From Cyclobacteriaceae bacterium (GTDB taxonomy: Bacteria > Bacteroidota > Bacteroidia > Cytophagales > Cyclobacteriaceae): DNA of 64,000 bases. Where the stretch lies: positions 108,586 to 172,585 of the forward strand of contig BPHC01000007.1 in assembly GCA_026003355.1 (NCBI GenBank), in the 5' to 3' direction. Made by a program: the position numbers and the translations under genes. The notes beneath the pieces were generated by a model that was not told the origin of the DNA, searched no databases, and worked only from the letters and a program-made list of their open reading frames with translations. Shown here piece after piece: positions 17,986-26,073 of this stretch (position 1 is its first letter; every line of letters begins with the position of its first letter).

Positions 17986-17993
17986 CAAAACTA
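17986..17993 (-). promoter_or_regulatory. -7 promoter box for the secreted protein at 16962-17960
   Basis: On the minus strand it reads TAGTTTTG, an exact match to the Bacteroidota TAnnTTTG box, 26 nt upstream of the ATG. No TTG/TTTG element is seen about 20 nt further upstream, suggesting activator dependence. Confidence 0.45.
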
Positions 17994-18041
17994 ACCGGGC
18001 CAAACAACCGGGGCATTACCGGTTTTCCCTGAAAATAACTA

Positions 18042-18055
18042 CCGTACTGGTACGG
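18042..18055. promoter_or_regulatory. Palindromic operator candidate CCGTAC-TG-GTACGG
   Basis: Perfect inverted repeat with 6-nt arms and a 2-nt centre, in the gap between the response-regulator stop and the secreted-protein gene. Its centre is roughly 58 nt upstream of the -7 box. NarL/LuxR-type regulators bind such inverted repeats. Binding by the adjacent regulator is inferred. Confidence 0.4.
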
Positions 18056-18060
18056 AGGGG

Positions 18061-18666
18061 TTAATCTACCAGTTTGTGGGCATAAGCATATTTTATTAGA
18101 CCCACAATGTTATTGGTGTTGGCTTTGGCAAAAAGATTTTTTCTATAAGTTTCTACGGTTCGTTCGCTCAGGTGCAGGGCATCGGCAATTTGCTTGTTGG
18201 TATATTCTTTTACAATAAGTTGCAGCACCTGGCGTTCGCGTTCTGATAACGGAGACGGTAACTGTTCAGGCTCCAACAGTCGCCCTGTAATTTCCGGACT
18301 AATGTAGGTATGCCCCTGGCGTACTTTATCGAGTGCAAGCAAAAGTTCGTTCATGCCTGCGTTTTTAAGCAGAAAGCCCTGAAGTCCGGCTTTGATTGCT
18401 TTTCGCGCCAAACTCACCTCATCGTGCATGGTTAGCAGCACGCCTTTAAGCGCAGGGTGCAATTCTTTTGCCCGCACAAACAGTTCAATGCCGTTCATGC
18501 CAGACATTTGGTAATCGGTAATCAAAAGGTCAACTTCGTTTGCGCGAATGAACTCCATTGCAGCTTTTGGATTATTAAAGGTAGCTGCCAGTTCAAAGGG
18601 CGCGGTTAACAAACGATGCAGGGCGTCTGTTAAAATCTGATGGTCGTCAACCAGAACTACTTTCAT
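18061..18666 (-). CDS. NarL/LuxR-family response regulator
   Basis: A 201-residue two-component regulator. The receiver domain has acidic residues at VDDH, the phosphoacceptor in LLITDYQMSG (Asp51), and LLTMH and LLKNAG (Lys). The LuxR helix-turn-helix is LSERERQVLQL...TNKQIADALHLSERTVETYRKNLFAK. It is encoded 3 nt after its cognate kinase and is therefore almost certainly its partner. It probably acts on the secreted-protein gene at 16962-17960. Confidence 0.94.
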   Translation of the reverse strand: MKVVLVDDHQILTDALHRLLTAPFELAATFNNPKAAMEFIRANEVDLLITDYQMSGMNGIELFVRAKELHPALKGVLLTMHDEVSLARKAIKAGLQGFLLKNAGMNELLLALDKVRQGHTYISPEITGRLLEPEQLPSPLSERERQVLQLIVKEYTNKQIADALHLSERTVETYRKNLFAKANTNNIVGLIKYAYAHKLVD

Positions 18667-18669
18667 ATT

Positions 18670-20430
18670 TCAGGCAACCTGCCTTAAGGAAGTTTGGGGT
18701 ATTGAAACAATAAAGGTGCTGCCCATGCGGCCGGGAGAGGAGTCGACAAACACTTCGCCATGGAGCAGGCGTGTACGCGACTGGATGTTTTTCCAGCCAT
18801 TGCCGCTGCCTGTATTTAGAATTTTCGGATCGAACCCCTGCCCGTTGTCTTCAATAGTTAAAGTGTATTTCCCATCGCCTTCGTTCAGGTAAACTGAAAT
18901 AACCGTTGCGCGGGCATGCTTCAGGATATTGTTGATCCACTCCTGACCAACGCGGTACAACGTTAACTCAATGCGTGCATCGGGCCTTATATGCTGCCTG
19001 CTGTTAACGTTAACCCTGATTTTTTCTGAAGCATTTAACCGGTTTGCCAGCTCGTGCAGGGAGGCAACAAGCCCTTCTTCCGAAAGGGTTCTGGGTAAAA
19101 GCTCAAAAACCACATTCCGTATTTCGCGGTGCATTTGCTGCAGCAGGTCAGCAGCCTGTTCATAGCTGCTTTTGGTAGTTTGCTGAAGGCACAACTGTAC
19201 GGCCGAAATCATTTGCCCCAGGCCATCGTGCAGATCGCGCGCCAGGCGGGCGCGGTCTGTTTCCTGCTGGTTTATAACAGACTCGGTGAGTTTCTGTTGA
19301 AAATCTTTTTCCTGCATAGCAAGCCGTTGTTTTTGACGGGCCAGAATTTGCTGGCGGCTGCTCCACAAGGTAATCATCACCAAAATGAGAGCGCCGGCCA
19401 GCGCGGCCGTAAGCCACCGGCTTTGTGTAAGGGCTCGTTTTTGCTGTGCCAGCTCAATTTCCTTCTTCTCGGTTTCATAGCGTGTCTGCAACTCTGAAAT
19501 AGCCTTTGCTTTTTCAACGTTAAACAGGCTGTCGCGCGCCAGATTGTATTCGGTAAGGTAATGGTAGGCTTTTTCAAAGTTTCCGTTTTGTTTGTAAATC
19601 TCTGCCAGGTTTTTGTATGTGTGCTGCACCAGGTCGGTAAATCCCACTTCCTTTGCCTGCAACAGGCCCGATTCCAGCCACTGTATGGCCAAAGGAATAT
19701 TATCGGCCTGTTTGTACAGTTCGCCTTTGGTCACGGCATTCACCGCTAATCCATACCGGTCGCCAATCTTGCTGCGGATGTCGCTGGATTGATCAACGTA
19801 CAGGATGGCCTGATCAAAGTCGCGGTCGTGTGCAGCCAACTCCGCTAAATCCAGCAAAACATACCCAAGGCCTACGCTGTCGTTGGTTTTTTTCCGGATA
19901 TCGTACACTTCCAGAAAATAAGGTTTGGCTTCCTGATAACGTTCTCTGCGCAACAAAATGGCACCGCGGTGTCCCAGGTTGGTGCCGAGTTTTTCCAAAT
20001 CACCAATCTCGCGCGCTAATTTTTCGGCACGGTCAAGTGAACGAAAGCAGTTGGTTAAGTCGTTTTGCTTATGATAAAACACGGCCATTTCATTGTTTAC
20101 GGCCACTATGCCGGCCTTATGATTAAGCGCCTCGAAAATTTCAAGGGCCCGCAGGTACCGGGGCAATACATTGGCATAATCTCCGCCCAGGTAGGTAACC
20201 ACGCCCCATCCCATAAGCGCAAAGGCCTCCTGTTCTTTCCATCCGTGCTTTTGTGCGGTTTGGGCTGCCCACTGCGTAAGCTCCAGGGCATTCTTAAAAT
20301 CAGCGCTGTAGAGTTTATAGAAATTTTTGTTAATGTACTCCACCTTGCGAAAGTCAGATGTATCGTTGGGCTGGGCCAGGCCTGCTATAGCAGGCAAGCA
20401 GGTAATAATGAAGTGCATGGGCAGTTTCAT
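18670..20430 (-). CDS. TPR-containing sensor histidine kinase, HisKA_3 type
   Basis: A 586-residue kinase with a signal peptide, then a TPR region (about residues 40-300, likely periplasmic), a coiled coil, and one transmembrane helix at about residue 340 (LTAALAGALILVMITLW). HisKA_3 follows with the phosphorylated His in RLARDLHDGLGQMISAVQL. A NarX/DesK-like HATPase ends the protein, with WINNILKHARA (N box) and IEDNGQGFDP (G1). This domain set pairs with NarL-type regulators, as found directly downstream. Confidence 0.93.
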   Translation of the reverse strand: MKLPMHFIITCLPAIAGLAQPNDTSDFRKVEYINKNFYKLYSADFKNALELTQWAAQTAQKHGWKEQEAFALMGWGVVTYLGGDYANVLPRYLRALEIFEALNHKAGIVAVNNEMAVFYHKQNDLTNCFRSLDRAEKLAREIGDLEKLGTNLGHRGAILLRRERYQEAKPYFLEVYDIRKKTNDSVGLGYVLLDLAELAAHDRDFDQAILYVDQSSDIRSKIGDRYGLAVNAVTKGELYKQADNIPLAIQWLESGLLQAKEVGFTDLVQHTYKNLAEIYKQNGNFEKAYHYLTEYNLARDSLFNVEKAKAISELQTRYETEKKEIELAQQKRALTQSRWLTAALAGALILVMITLWSSRQQILARQKQRLAMQEKDFQQKLTESVINQQETDRARLARDLHDGLGQMISAVQLCLQQTTKSSYEQAADLLQQMHREIRNVVFELLPRTLSEEGLVASLHELANRLNASEKIRVNVNSRQHIRPDARIELTLYRVGQEWINNILKHARATVISVYLNEGDGKYTLTIEDNGQGFDPKILNTGSGNGWKNIQSRTRLLHGEVFVDSSPGRMGSTFIVSIPQTSLRQVA

Positions 20431-20453
20431 TGCAGCTTGCAGATTTTTTTAAT

Positions 20454-20487
20454 AAAAGTTAAGCAATTGCCGGGGAAACGGAGCAAA
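20454..20487 (-). promoter_or_regulatory. Candidate promoter for the TPR kinase-regulator operon
   Basis: On the minus strand TTTG (20484-20487), 22-nt spacer, TAACTTTT (20454-20461), 23 nt from the kinase ATG. The spacer is slightly long and the -7 box has one mismatch to TAnnTTTG. Confidence 0.3.
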
Positions 20488-20538
20488 TGAAAAGGCAGTG
20501 GTTGAAACCAGCCAGAGGAATTGCCTCAGCGCTACGTG

Positions 20539-20952
20539 CTAATTTTCTTTGGCTTTTGCTATTGCTTCCAGCATCTGCTCCTTTACTTTAATAATGCGTT
20601 CCTGTTCTGCTTCCAGGTATTTTTGCAGGTCCTCTCCGGTATATTCTTCCGGGTTAAACTGGCGCATCCATTCCATCATGGCTTTGCCGGCCGAGTCTAA
20701 CTGCTGAATTTTTGCTTCCAGCGCCTGCCGCTTTTCGGGTACCAGCTCTTCACCTTTTTCAAGGGCTTCTTTCAGCTCCCGCTTCAGGCGCATTATTTCG
20801 TCCATGCGGGGCATAACCTCATCATGGATATCCATAACCCTGTCGTACAATGCCTTGCCGGGATCGTCAGAGGCAGGGGCGGCCTGGTGCTCCTTATTTT
20901 TTGTGCATGAAACCAGACCAATAAGTACAATACAGAAAAATAAGGTTTTCAT
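20539..20952 (-). CDS. Small coiled-coil lipoprotein
   Basis: A 137-residue protein with a signal peptide and lipobox (LVSC, Cys16). The rest is almost wholly charged alpha-helix/coiled coil (for example MDEIMRLKRELKEALEKGEE). Similar Bacteroidota proteins are often misnamed 'viral A-type inclusion protein'. Function unknown. It has its own promoter and is divergent from the aromatic operon. Confidence 0.75.
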   Translation of the reverse strand: MKTLFFCIVLIGLVSCTKNKEHQAAPASDDPGKALYDRVMDIHDEVMPRMDEIMRLKRELKEALEKGEELVPEKRQALEAKIQQLDSAGKAMMEWMRQFNPEEYTGEDLQKYLEAEQERIIKVKEQMLEAIAKAKEN

Positions 20953-20974
20953 GGTGTTTTGATAAATTTATAGA

Positions 20975-21006
20975 TAAAGGTATATCTGTGTGTAAATAAA
21001 GGCAAA
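20975..21006 (-). promoter_or_regulatory. Promoter for the coiled-coil lipoprotein
   Basis: On the minus strand TTTG (21003-21006), exactly 20 nt spacer, TACCTTTA (20975-20982). This fits the Bacteroidota -33/-7 pattern except for the last base, and lies 22 nt upstream of the ATG. Confidence 0.45.
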
Positions 21007-21047
21007 CCACCTAACGACCATTTGGTTAAAAAAGTTTTACAGGTACG

Positions 21048-21078
21048 TTGCACAAAACGGTAAAATCATTTTTATTTG
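21048..21078 (+). promoter_or_regulatory. Candidate promoter of the aromatic amino acid operon
   Basis: TTG (21048-21050), 20-nt spacer, TTTATTTG (21071-21078), one mismatch to TAnnTTTG. Predicted transcription start is near 21085, about 12 nt before the leader-peptide ATG. Together with the leader ORF and terminator this forms an attenuator layout. Confidence 0.4.
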
Positions 21079-21096
21079 AGCGTACTTTTAACAGTT

Positions 21097-21183
21097 ATGC
21101 ACGTCGGCAACAAGTGGTTTTATTTTTATTATTTCTTTTTTCACCCCCGGCCGGGATGGAATGAGGAAGCACTTTGTTGTTGA
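21097..21183 (+). CDS. Leader peptide of the aromatic amino acid operon (28 aa)
   Basis: The ATG at 21097 opens a 28-codon reading frame ending in TGA (21181-21183). It starts MHVGNK, then has nine consecutive aromatic codons WFYFYYFFF (codons 7-15), then HPRPGW and an acidic/Cys tail. Such a run is unlikely by chance and mirrors the PheA leader of E. coli (a short Phe-rich ORF). It ends 25 nt before an intrinsic terminator and 67 nt before pheA. The ribosome would slow here when Phe-, Tyr- or Trp-tRNA is scarce, matching the operon's pathway. It is too short for usual gene finders. Confidence 0.85.
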   Translation: MHVGNKWFYFYYFFFHPRPGWNEEALCC

Positions 21184-21207
21184 GTAAACGATAAAAGCAA
21201 ACTCAGG

Positions 21208-21240
21208 AAGTCCCGGAAAAAACCGGGACTTTTTGTTTTA
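21208..21240 (+). terminator. Intrinsic terminator / attenuator upstream of pheA
   Basis: Stem AAGTCCCGG (21208-21216), loop AAAAAA, CCGGGACTT (21223-21231), then the U-rich run TTTTGTTTTA. It ends 10 nt before the pheA ATG, inside the operon leader, so it acts as an attenuator rather than a gene end. Its 5' arm TCCCGG (21211-21216) is perfectly complementary to CCGGGA in the leader ORF (21151-21156), a possible competing antiterminator pairing. Confidence 0.8.
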
Positions 21241-21249
21241 CAGGGTTTT

Positions 21250-22116
21250 ATGAAGAAAAGCAATAAAGAAATAAACGGGGCGCTAAGGGTAGCCATTCAG
21301 GGTATAGCCGGCAGCTTTCACGATGCCGCAGCACGCAGGCATTTTGGATCCCGCATACGACTGGTGGAATGCCTTACTTTTCAGGAAGTGTTTGAAAGCC
21401 TCAGGCAGGGCAGGGCCGACAGGGCAGTGGTGGCTATTGAAAATTCCATTGCCGGAAGCATACTGCCCAACTATTCCCTGCTGCAGCGGTATGCCTTTCG
21501 CATTACCGGAGAATTGTATCTGCCCGTTCATTTTCACCTCATGGCGCTGAAGGGCGTTCGGCTTGGCGATATACGGGTGGTGGAGTCGCACCCCATGGCA
21601 CTGGCCCAGTGCGCAGATTTTCTGCACCAGCTAAACGGAATACAGGTTCGCGAATGCGATGATACGGCACTGGCGGCAAAGCTTATCGGCCAGCGAAAAC
21701 TAAAAACCGTTGCCGCATTGGCCAGTGAGGTTGCGGCACGGCACTATGGTTTAAATATTCTGGCCCGGAATGTCGAAACGCATCATAAAAATTTTACACG
21801 CTTTCTTGTTCTTGAAAACCAGCCGGGCCAGATTACATCGGCCAACAAGGCTTCTATGTGTTTTGAGGTGGCCAACCGCCCCGGCAGCCTGGCCGATGTG
21901 CTTCAGGTACTCAGTGCGCACCGCATCAACCTAACTAAAATCCAGTCGGTACCGCTGCTTGGCCGCCCCCAGGAATACACCATTCATATTGATGTGGAGT
22001 GGACGCAGCGCAGGCAGTTTGAAGAAGCATTAAGAAAGATGATACGGCATGTAAATAACCTCAGCATACTGGGTGAATACGAAAAAGGAAAACCGGAACA
22101 TCATGCACCTCAATAA
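21250..22116 (+). CDS. pheA: Prephenate dehydratase with ACT domain
   Basis: Converts prephenate to phenylpyruvate in Phe biosynthesis. The 288-residue protein has the PDT core (VAIQGIAGSFHDAAA, VAIENSIAGSI, TRFLVLE) and a C-terminal ACT domain (CFEVANRPGSLADVLQVLS) for Phe feedback; the usual ESRP motif reads QSVP...RPQEY. There is no chorismate mutase fusion; that activity is carried by the DAHP synthase at 24207. First gene of a four-gene operon; the stop overlaps the aminotransferase ATG by 14 nt. Confidence 0.93.
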   Translation: MKKSNKEINGALRVAIQGIAGSFHDAAARRHFGSRIRLVECLTFQEVFESLRQGRADRAVVAIENSIAGSILPNYSLLQRYAFRITGELYLPVHFHLMALKGVRLGDIRVVESHPMALAQCADFLHQLNGIQVRECDDTALAAKLIGQRKLKTVAALASEVAARHYGLNILARNVETHHKNFTRFLVLENQPGQITSANKASMCFEVANRPGSLADVLQVLSAHRINLTKIQSVPLLGRPQEYTIHIDVEWTQRRQFEEALRKMIRHVNNLSILGEYEKGKPEHHAPQ

Positions 22117-23311
22117 AACCATAACAGCTGCCAGGCGAACAGCCGGAATAGACGAGTACTACTTTAGCCGCAAACTGGCTGAAGTCAGGGCCCTGTCAAC
22201 AGCCCAAAACCCCGTTATAAATTTGGGTATAGGCAACCCCGATTTACCCCCGCCGCCCGAGGTTGTAGACGCTCTGGTGCAGGCTGCTCACAATCCGCAG
22301 CATCACGGCTACCAGCCTTATAATGGCATTCCAGCTCTACGCCAGGCAATAGCCCGCTTTATGTACAGAATGTACGGCTACCAGCCCGATGCTGATAATA
22401 TGGTGTTACCTCTCATCGGATCCAAAGAAGGCATAGTACATATAAGTCTGGCTTTTTTAAACGAAGGCGATGAAGTACTGGTGCCTGACCCGGGTTATCC
22501 CGCCTATGCTGCAGCCGCACGGCTGGCCGGTGCAACCGCAAAAACCTATACGGTAAACAGCCATGGCGCACCGGTTAACCTGGATGAGCTGCGCTGCCTC
22601 GATACCTGTAAGGTTAAAATATTGTGGGTAAACTTTCCCCACATGCCCACAGGCCGTATGGCCGACCGGCAAATGTTAAGCGATTTGTTAGCCTTTGCGC
22701 GCGAGCGGAATTTGCTTATTGTTAACGACAGCGCCTACGCGCTGATAGGCAATGCTGATCCCATAAGTTTGCTTACCCTGCCCGGTGCATCAGAAGTTGC
22801 CCTTGAGCTCCACTCGCTCAGTAAATCGCATAACATGGCTGGCTGGCGCCTGGGCTGGGTAACCGGTAAGCAACTGTTTATTGAGTCAATTCTTAAAATA
22901 AAAAGCAACATGGACTCAGGCATGTTCTTGCCTGCTCAGCTTGCTGCTATCGCTGCCCTCGGGGCTGAACGTTCGTGGTTTGTCGGCCTTAATCAAATCT
23001 ACAATTCACGCAAAGAACAGGTGTGTAAAATACTGCAGTTACTTGGCTGCACCTGGCAAACCGAACAGGCAGGCTTGTTTGTATGGGCAAAACTTCCGGA
23101 AGGCGTTTCAGATACTGCCCTGGTCGATGAAGTGCTGTACGGTGCCCGCGTTTTCATAACACCCGGTTCGGTGTTTGGCGTTAACGGAAAAGGATACATA
23201 CGGGCATCGCTTTGTGCAGATGTGGATAAGATAGCCGAAGCCGGCAGCAGGATAGCAACATGGAAGCAGGGAAAACCGCAGCAAAAAGAGGCAGTGCCGC
23301 TAAAATCATAA
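22103..23311 (+). CDS. Class I/II pyridoxal-phosphate aminotransferase
   Basis: A fold-type I aminotransferase of about 402 residues (ATG 22103). NLGIGNPDLPPPPEVV is the N-terminal substrate arm, YNGIPALRQAIA and VNFPHMPTG lie in the core, and the Schiff-base Lys is in SLSKSHNMAGWRLGW. Placed between pheA and tyrA, it is most likely the aromatic aminotransferase for phenylpyruvate and hydroxyphenylpyruvate; AspC-like activity is also possible. Confidence 0.9.
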   Translation: MHLNKTITAARRTAGIDEYYFSRKLAEVRALSTAQNPVINLGIGNPDLPPPPEVVDALVQAAHNPQHHGYQPYNGIPALRQAIARFMYRMYGYQPDADNMVLPLIGSKEGIVHISLAFLNEGDEVLVPDPGYPAYAAAARLAGATAKTYTVNSHGAPVNLDELRCLDTCKVKILWVNFPHMPTGRMADRQMLSDLLAFARERNLLIVNDSAYALIGNADPISLLTLPGASEVALELHSLSKSHNMAGWRLGWVTGKQLFIESILKIKSNMDSGMFLPAQLAAIAALGAERSWFVGLNQIYNSRKEQVCKILQLLGCTWQTEQAGLFVWAKLPEGVSDTALVDEVLYGARVFITPGSVFGVNGKGYIRASLCADVDKIAEAGSRIATWKQGKPQQKEAVPLKS

Positions 23312-23328
23312 CCATTAAACGCAAAAAA

Positions 23329-24210
23329 ATGGATGCAGCAATAATTGGCCTGGGTTTAATTGGCGGATCGATGGCACTGGAGTTGCGCCACACCCACCGC
23401 TATAAACGCATAATAGGGGTTGAAGCAAATGCTGATCACGCCAGGCTTGCCCTTGAACTGGGCCTTGCCGATGAGGTGCTTCCGCTTGCTGAAGCCCTGC
23501 GCAACAGTAGCCTGGTGGTGCTGGCTGTTCCGGTTAACGTCATTGCACAAATCGTGTCGCAGGTGCTGGACCTGGCAGGTACCCATGCCGTGGTAATCGA
23601 TACCGGTTCAACCAAAGCTGCCATCTGCAAAGCCGCAGCCACACATTCAAGGCGGGGACGTTTTGTGGCGGCGCACCCAATTGCCGGCACAGAAAATTAC
23701 GGCCCCCGGGCTGCATTCAGGGGCCTTTTTCAAAATAAAATCAATATTGTTTGCGAAAGCGAAAAAACCGATGACGATGCTTTGCAAACAGCAGTTGAGA
23801 TATTCGGGCAGTTGGGTATGCGTACCGTGTTTATGCCGCCCGATGAACACGACCGGCACCTGGCGTATGTTTCGCATCTTTCGCACGTAAGTTCTTTTCT
23901 GCTTGGCCAAACCGTTCTTGATATTGAACAAAACGAAAAGCACATAGCCATGCTGGCCGGCAGCGGGTTTGCCTCGACCGTCAGGCTGGCCAAAAGTTCT
24001 CCCGCCATGTGGGCACCTATTTTTGAACAAAACCGCGAATACCTCAGCCAGGCCCTGCAGGAATATATCATTCACCTGCAACGCTTTCAGTACCACCTCA
24101 TGAAAGGAAACACCGCAGAGCTATTTAACATTATGCGACAGGCCAATGAAATAAGAAGAGTTTTAAATGGAATATCCGAAACCGCAACGTCAAAAACACT
24201 TACACCATGA
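23329..24210 (+). CDS. tyrA: Prephenate dehydrogenase
   Basis: NAD-dependent oxidative decarboxylation of prephenate to 4-hydroxyphenylpyruvate (Tyr branch). About 293 residues. The start MDAAIIGLGLIGGSMALEL is the Rossmann NAD site, and AHPIAGTENYGP and HLAYVSHLSHVSSF are catalytic-region motifs of TyrA. The start at ATG 23329 is placed by the GxGxxG position; upstream in-frame codons do not look conserved. It follows the aminotransferase by 17 nt and overlaps the DAHP synthase by 4 nt. Confidence 0.92.
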   Translation: MDAAIIGLGLIGGSMALELRHTHRYKRIIGVEANADHARLALELGLADEVLPLAEALRNSSLVVLAVPVNVIAQIVSQVLDLAGTHAVVIDTGSTKAAICKAAATHSRRGRFVAAHPIAGTENYGPRAAFRGLFQNKINIVCESEKTDDDALQTAVEIFGQLGMRTVFMPPDEHDRHLAYVSHLSHVSSFLLGQTVLDIEQNEKHIAMLAGSGFASTVRLAKSSPAMWAPIFEQNREYLSQALQEYIIHLQRFQYHLMKGNTAELFNIMRQANEIRRVLNGISETATSKTLTP

Positions 24211-25322
24211 AACAGGAAATGATCTTTCAACCAATTTTTCCTTCCTGGGTTGCCTCGGGCACCCGTCCGTTTATTATTTCCGGCCCCTGCAGTGCCGAGA
24301 CACGCGATCAGGTATTGGCTACAGCCCGGCAACTGGCAGGCACCGGCGTGGTAGACGTGCTCCGTGCTGGTATATGGAAACCCCGCACAAGGCCGGGCCA
24401 TTTTGAAGGCGCAGGCGAAGAAGGACTGGCCTGGCTTATGGAAGCAAAGACCGAAACCGGACTTCCGGTAGCCACCGAAGTGGCCACCTCACGCCATGTT
24501 GAGCTGTGCCTCAAAGCAGGTGTGGATGTGCTGTGGGTAGGGGCGCGCACAACGGTTAACCCGTTCTCTGTTCAGGAAATTGCCGATGCCCTGCGCGGTA
24601 CCGATGTGCCCGTGCTGGTGAAAAACCCCGTAAACCCCGACCTGGAACTCTGGATTGGCGCGCTCGAACGCTTAAACAAAGCAGGAATAACCCGGCTGGC
24701 AGCCATACACCGCGGCTTCTCTGCTTTCGAAAAGGGGCCTTTCCGCAATGCGCCACTGTGGGACCTGGCCATAGACCTTAAAACCCGGTTGCCCGAACTA
24801 CCCCTGATATGCGACCCCAGCCACATTTGCGGTGCCCGCGATCTGATACCCTTTATCGCCCAAAAGGCTCTTGACCTGGATATGGCAGGACTGATGATCG
24901 AAAGCCACATACACCCTGAGGCAGCCTGGAGCGATGCCAAACAACAGGTAACCCCCCTGGCCTTGCGTACCCTGGTTAACGGACTGGTAAAACGGCAACC
25001 CGAAATAAAACGCGCTGAGGGTGAAAACATATTAAACCAACTCAGGGAACAGATTGACCGGCTCGATGATGAAATTATGCAGCGCCTGGCCGACCGGATG
25101 AAGATTTCGCGCAGGATAGGCACCTTTAAAAAGGAGAACAACATTACCATTCTGCAGGTGAGCCGCTGGGAGGAAATCCTCCACACCCGCCTGGCTGTGG
25201 GCCTGGCCATGGGGCTTGCCGAAGGCTTTTCGCGCGACCTGCTAAAGCTCATCCACCAGGAATCGATACGCGTTCAGGAAGAAGTGATGAATCCGGCAGG
25301 ACCGGCAGGAAAAACCGGATAG
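24207..25322 (+). CDS. Bifunctional DAHP synthase / chorismate mutase type II
   Basis: First enzyme of the shikimate pathway fused to the branch-point mutase. Residues 1-270 are a KDO8P-type (Ibeta) DAHP synthase: RPFIISGPCSAETRDQ, VLRAGIWKPRTRPGHFEG, LPLICDPSHICG. The C-terminal 90 residues are an AroQ-type chorismate mutase helix bundle (LREQIDRLDDEIMQRLADRM, ISRRIGTFKKEN). It makes chorismate mutase unnecessary in pheA and tyrA. The ATG overlaps the tyrA stop (ATGA). Last gene of the operon. Confidence 0.94.
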   Translation: MKQEMIFQPIFPSWVASGTRPFIISGPCSAETRDQVLATARQLAGTGVVDVLRAGIWKPRTRPGHFEGAGEEGLAWLMEAKTETGLPVATEVATSRHVELCLKAGVDVLWVGARTTVNPFSVQEIADALRGTDVPVLVKNPVNPDLELWIGALERLNKAGITRLAAIHRGFSAFEKGPFRNAPLWDLAIDLKTRLPELPLICDPSHICGARDLIPFIAQKALDLDMAGLMIESHIHPEAAWSDAKQQVTPLALRTLVNGLVKRQPEIKRAEGENILNQLREQIDRLDDEIMQRLADRMKISRRIGTFKKENNITILQVSRWEEILHTRLAVGLAMGLAEGFSRDLLKLIHQESIRVQEEVMNPAGPAGKTG

Positions 25323-25378
25323 TGCATGGTTAACTTTTAAATTTTGGCAGGCGTGAATATTTTTAAACAAACATTTCA

Positions 25379-26073
25379 ATGCCCGCTGTTATTTTTCTGC
25401 TGCCTGCCCTGTTAGCCTGGATACCACCGTACGATGGGGTTGATAAAAATTATCTGCTGGGCAAATTTAACCCGGCAACCCATAACCAGTTTGTTAAACC
25501 CCATCATCGCTATACTGCCGGTGCAGCCCGTACACAGTATCTGCACCGGCAAACCTACGAGGCCTTTCTTAAAATGGCGCGGGCAGCCGAAAAAGACGGC
25601 ATACAGCTTGTTATTCTTTCGGCTACCCGCAATTTCGAAACGCAAAAAGCCATTTGGGAGCGCAAATGGATGAATGAGGCCGCAATAACCAACCCAATCG
25701 ATCGCGCAGAAAAAATACTGCAGTATTCTTCAATGCCCGGAACTTCGCGGCACCATTGGGGCACGGATGTCGACCTGAACAGCCTCGATAACAGCTATTT
25801 TGATTCGGGCCAGGGACTTAAGGGTGTACAACTGGCTTGTTGAACATGCCGGGGAGTATGGTTTTTGCCAGCCCTATACTGCCAAAACCTCAGGGCGTAC
25901 AGGTTATGAGGAAGAAAAATGGCACTGGTCGTACACCCCGTTGGCAAACCGTTACCTGCAGCAGTATCTTAACTACCGTCAGGCCTTCCGACATCAGCGG
26001 TTTTCAGGGAAGCGAAACGGCTGCTGCACTGGACGTAATCCGGGATTATGTAGCCGGTGTGGCCTGCCATTAA
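25379..26073 (+). pseudogene. M15-family D-Ala-D-Ala carboxypeptidase (VanY-like), broken by two frameshifts
   Basis: The peptidase is spread over three frames. Frame A (25379 to about 25824) has a signal peptide, NYLLGKFNPATHNQF and the zinc motif SRHHWGTDVDLNSLDN. After GQGL the sense continues in frame B (YNWLVEHAGEYGFCQPY and EKWHWSY, with a catalytic His) to about 25976, then in frame C (RPSDISGFQGSETAAALDVI) to the stop at 26073. One extra base at 25822-25824 (GGG) and one at 25976-25977 (CC) restore a single ORF. Either a recent pseudogene or homopolymer sequencing errors. It would trim cell-wall peptide stems. It overlaps the 3' end of mscS by 4 nt. Confidence 0.85.

Noticed and set aside
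21083..21090. TACTTTTA as an alternative -7 box for the aromatic operon
   Set aside because: It would start transcription at or inside the leader ATG and lacks a -33 element.
24572..25252. Minus-strand open frame of about 226 codons opposite the DAHP synthase
   Set aside because: Ser/Arg-rich shadow of a conserved coding region.
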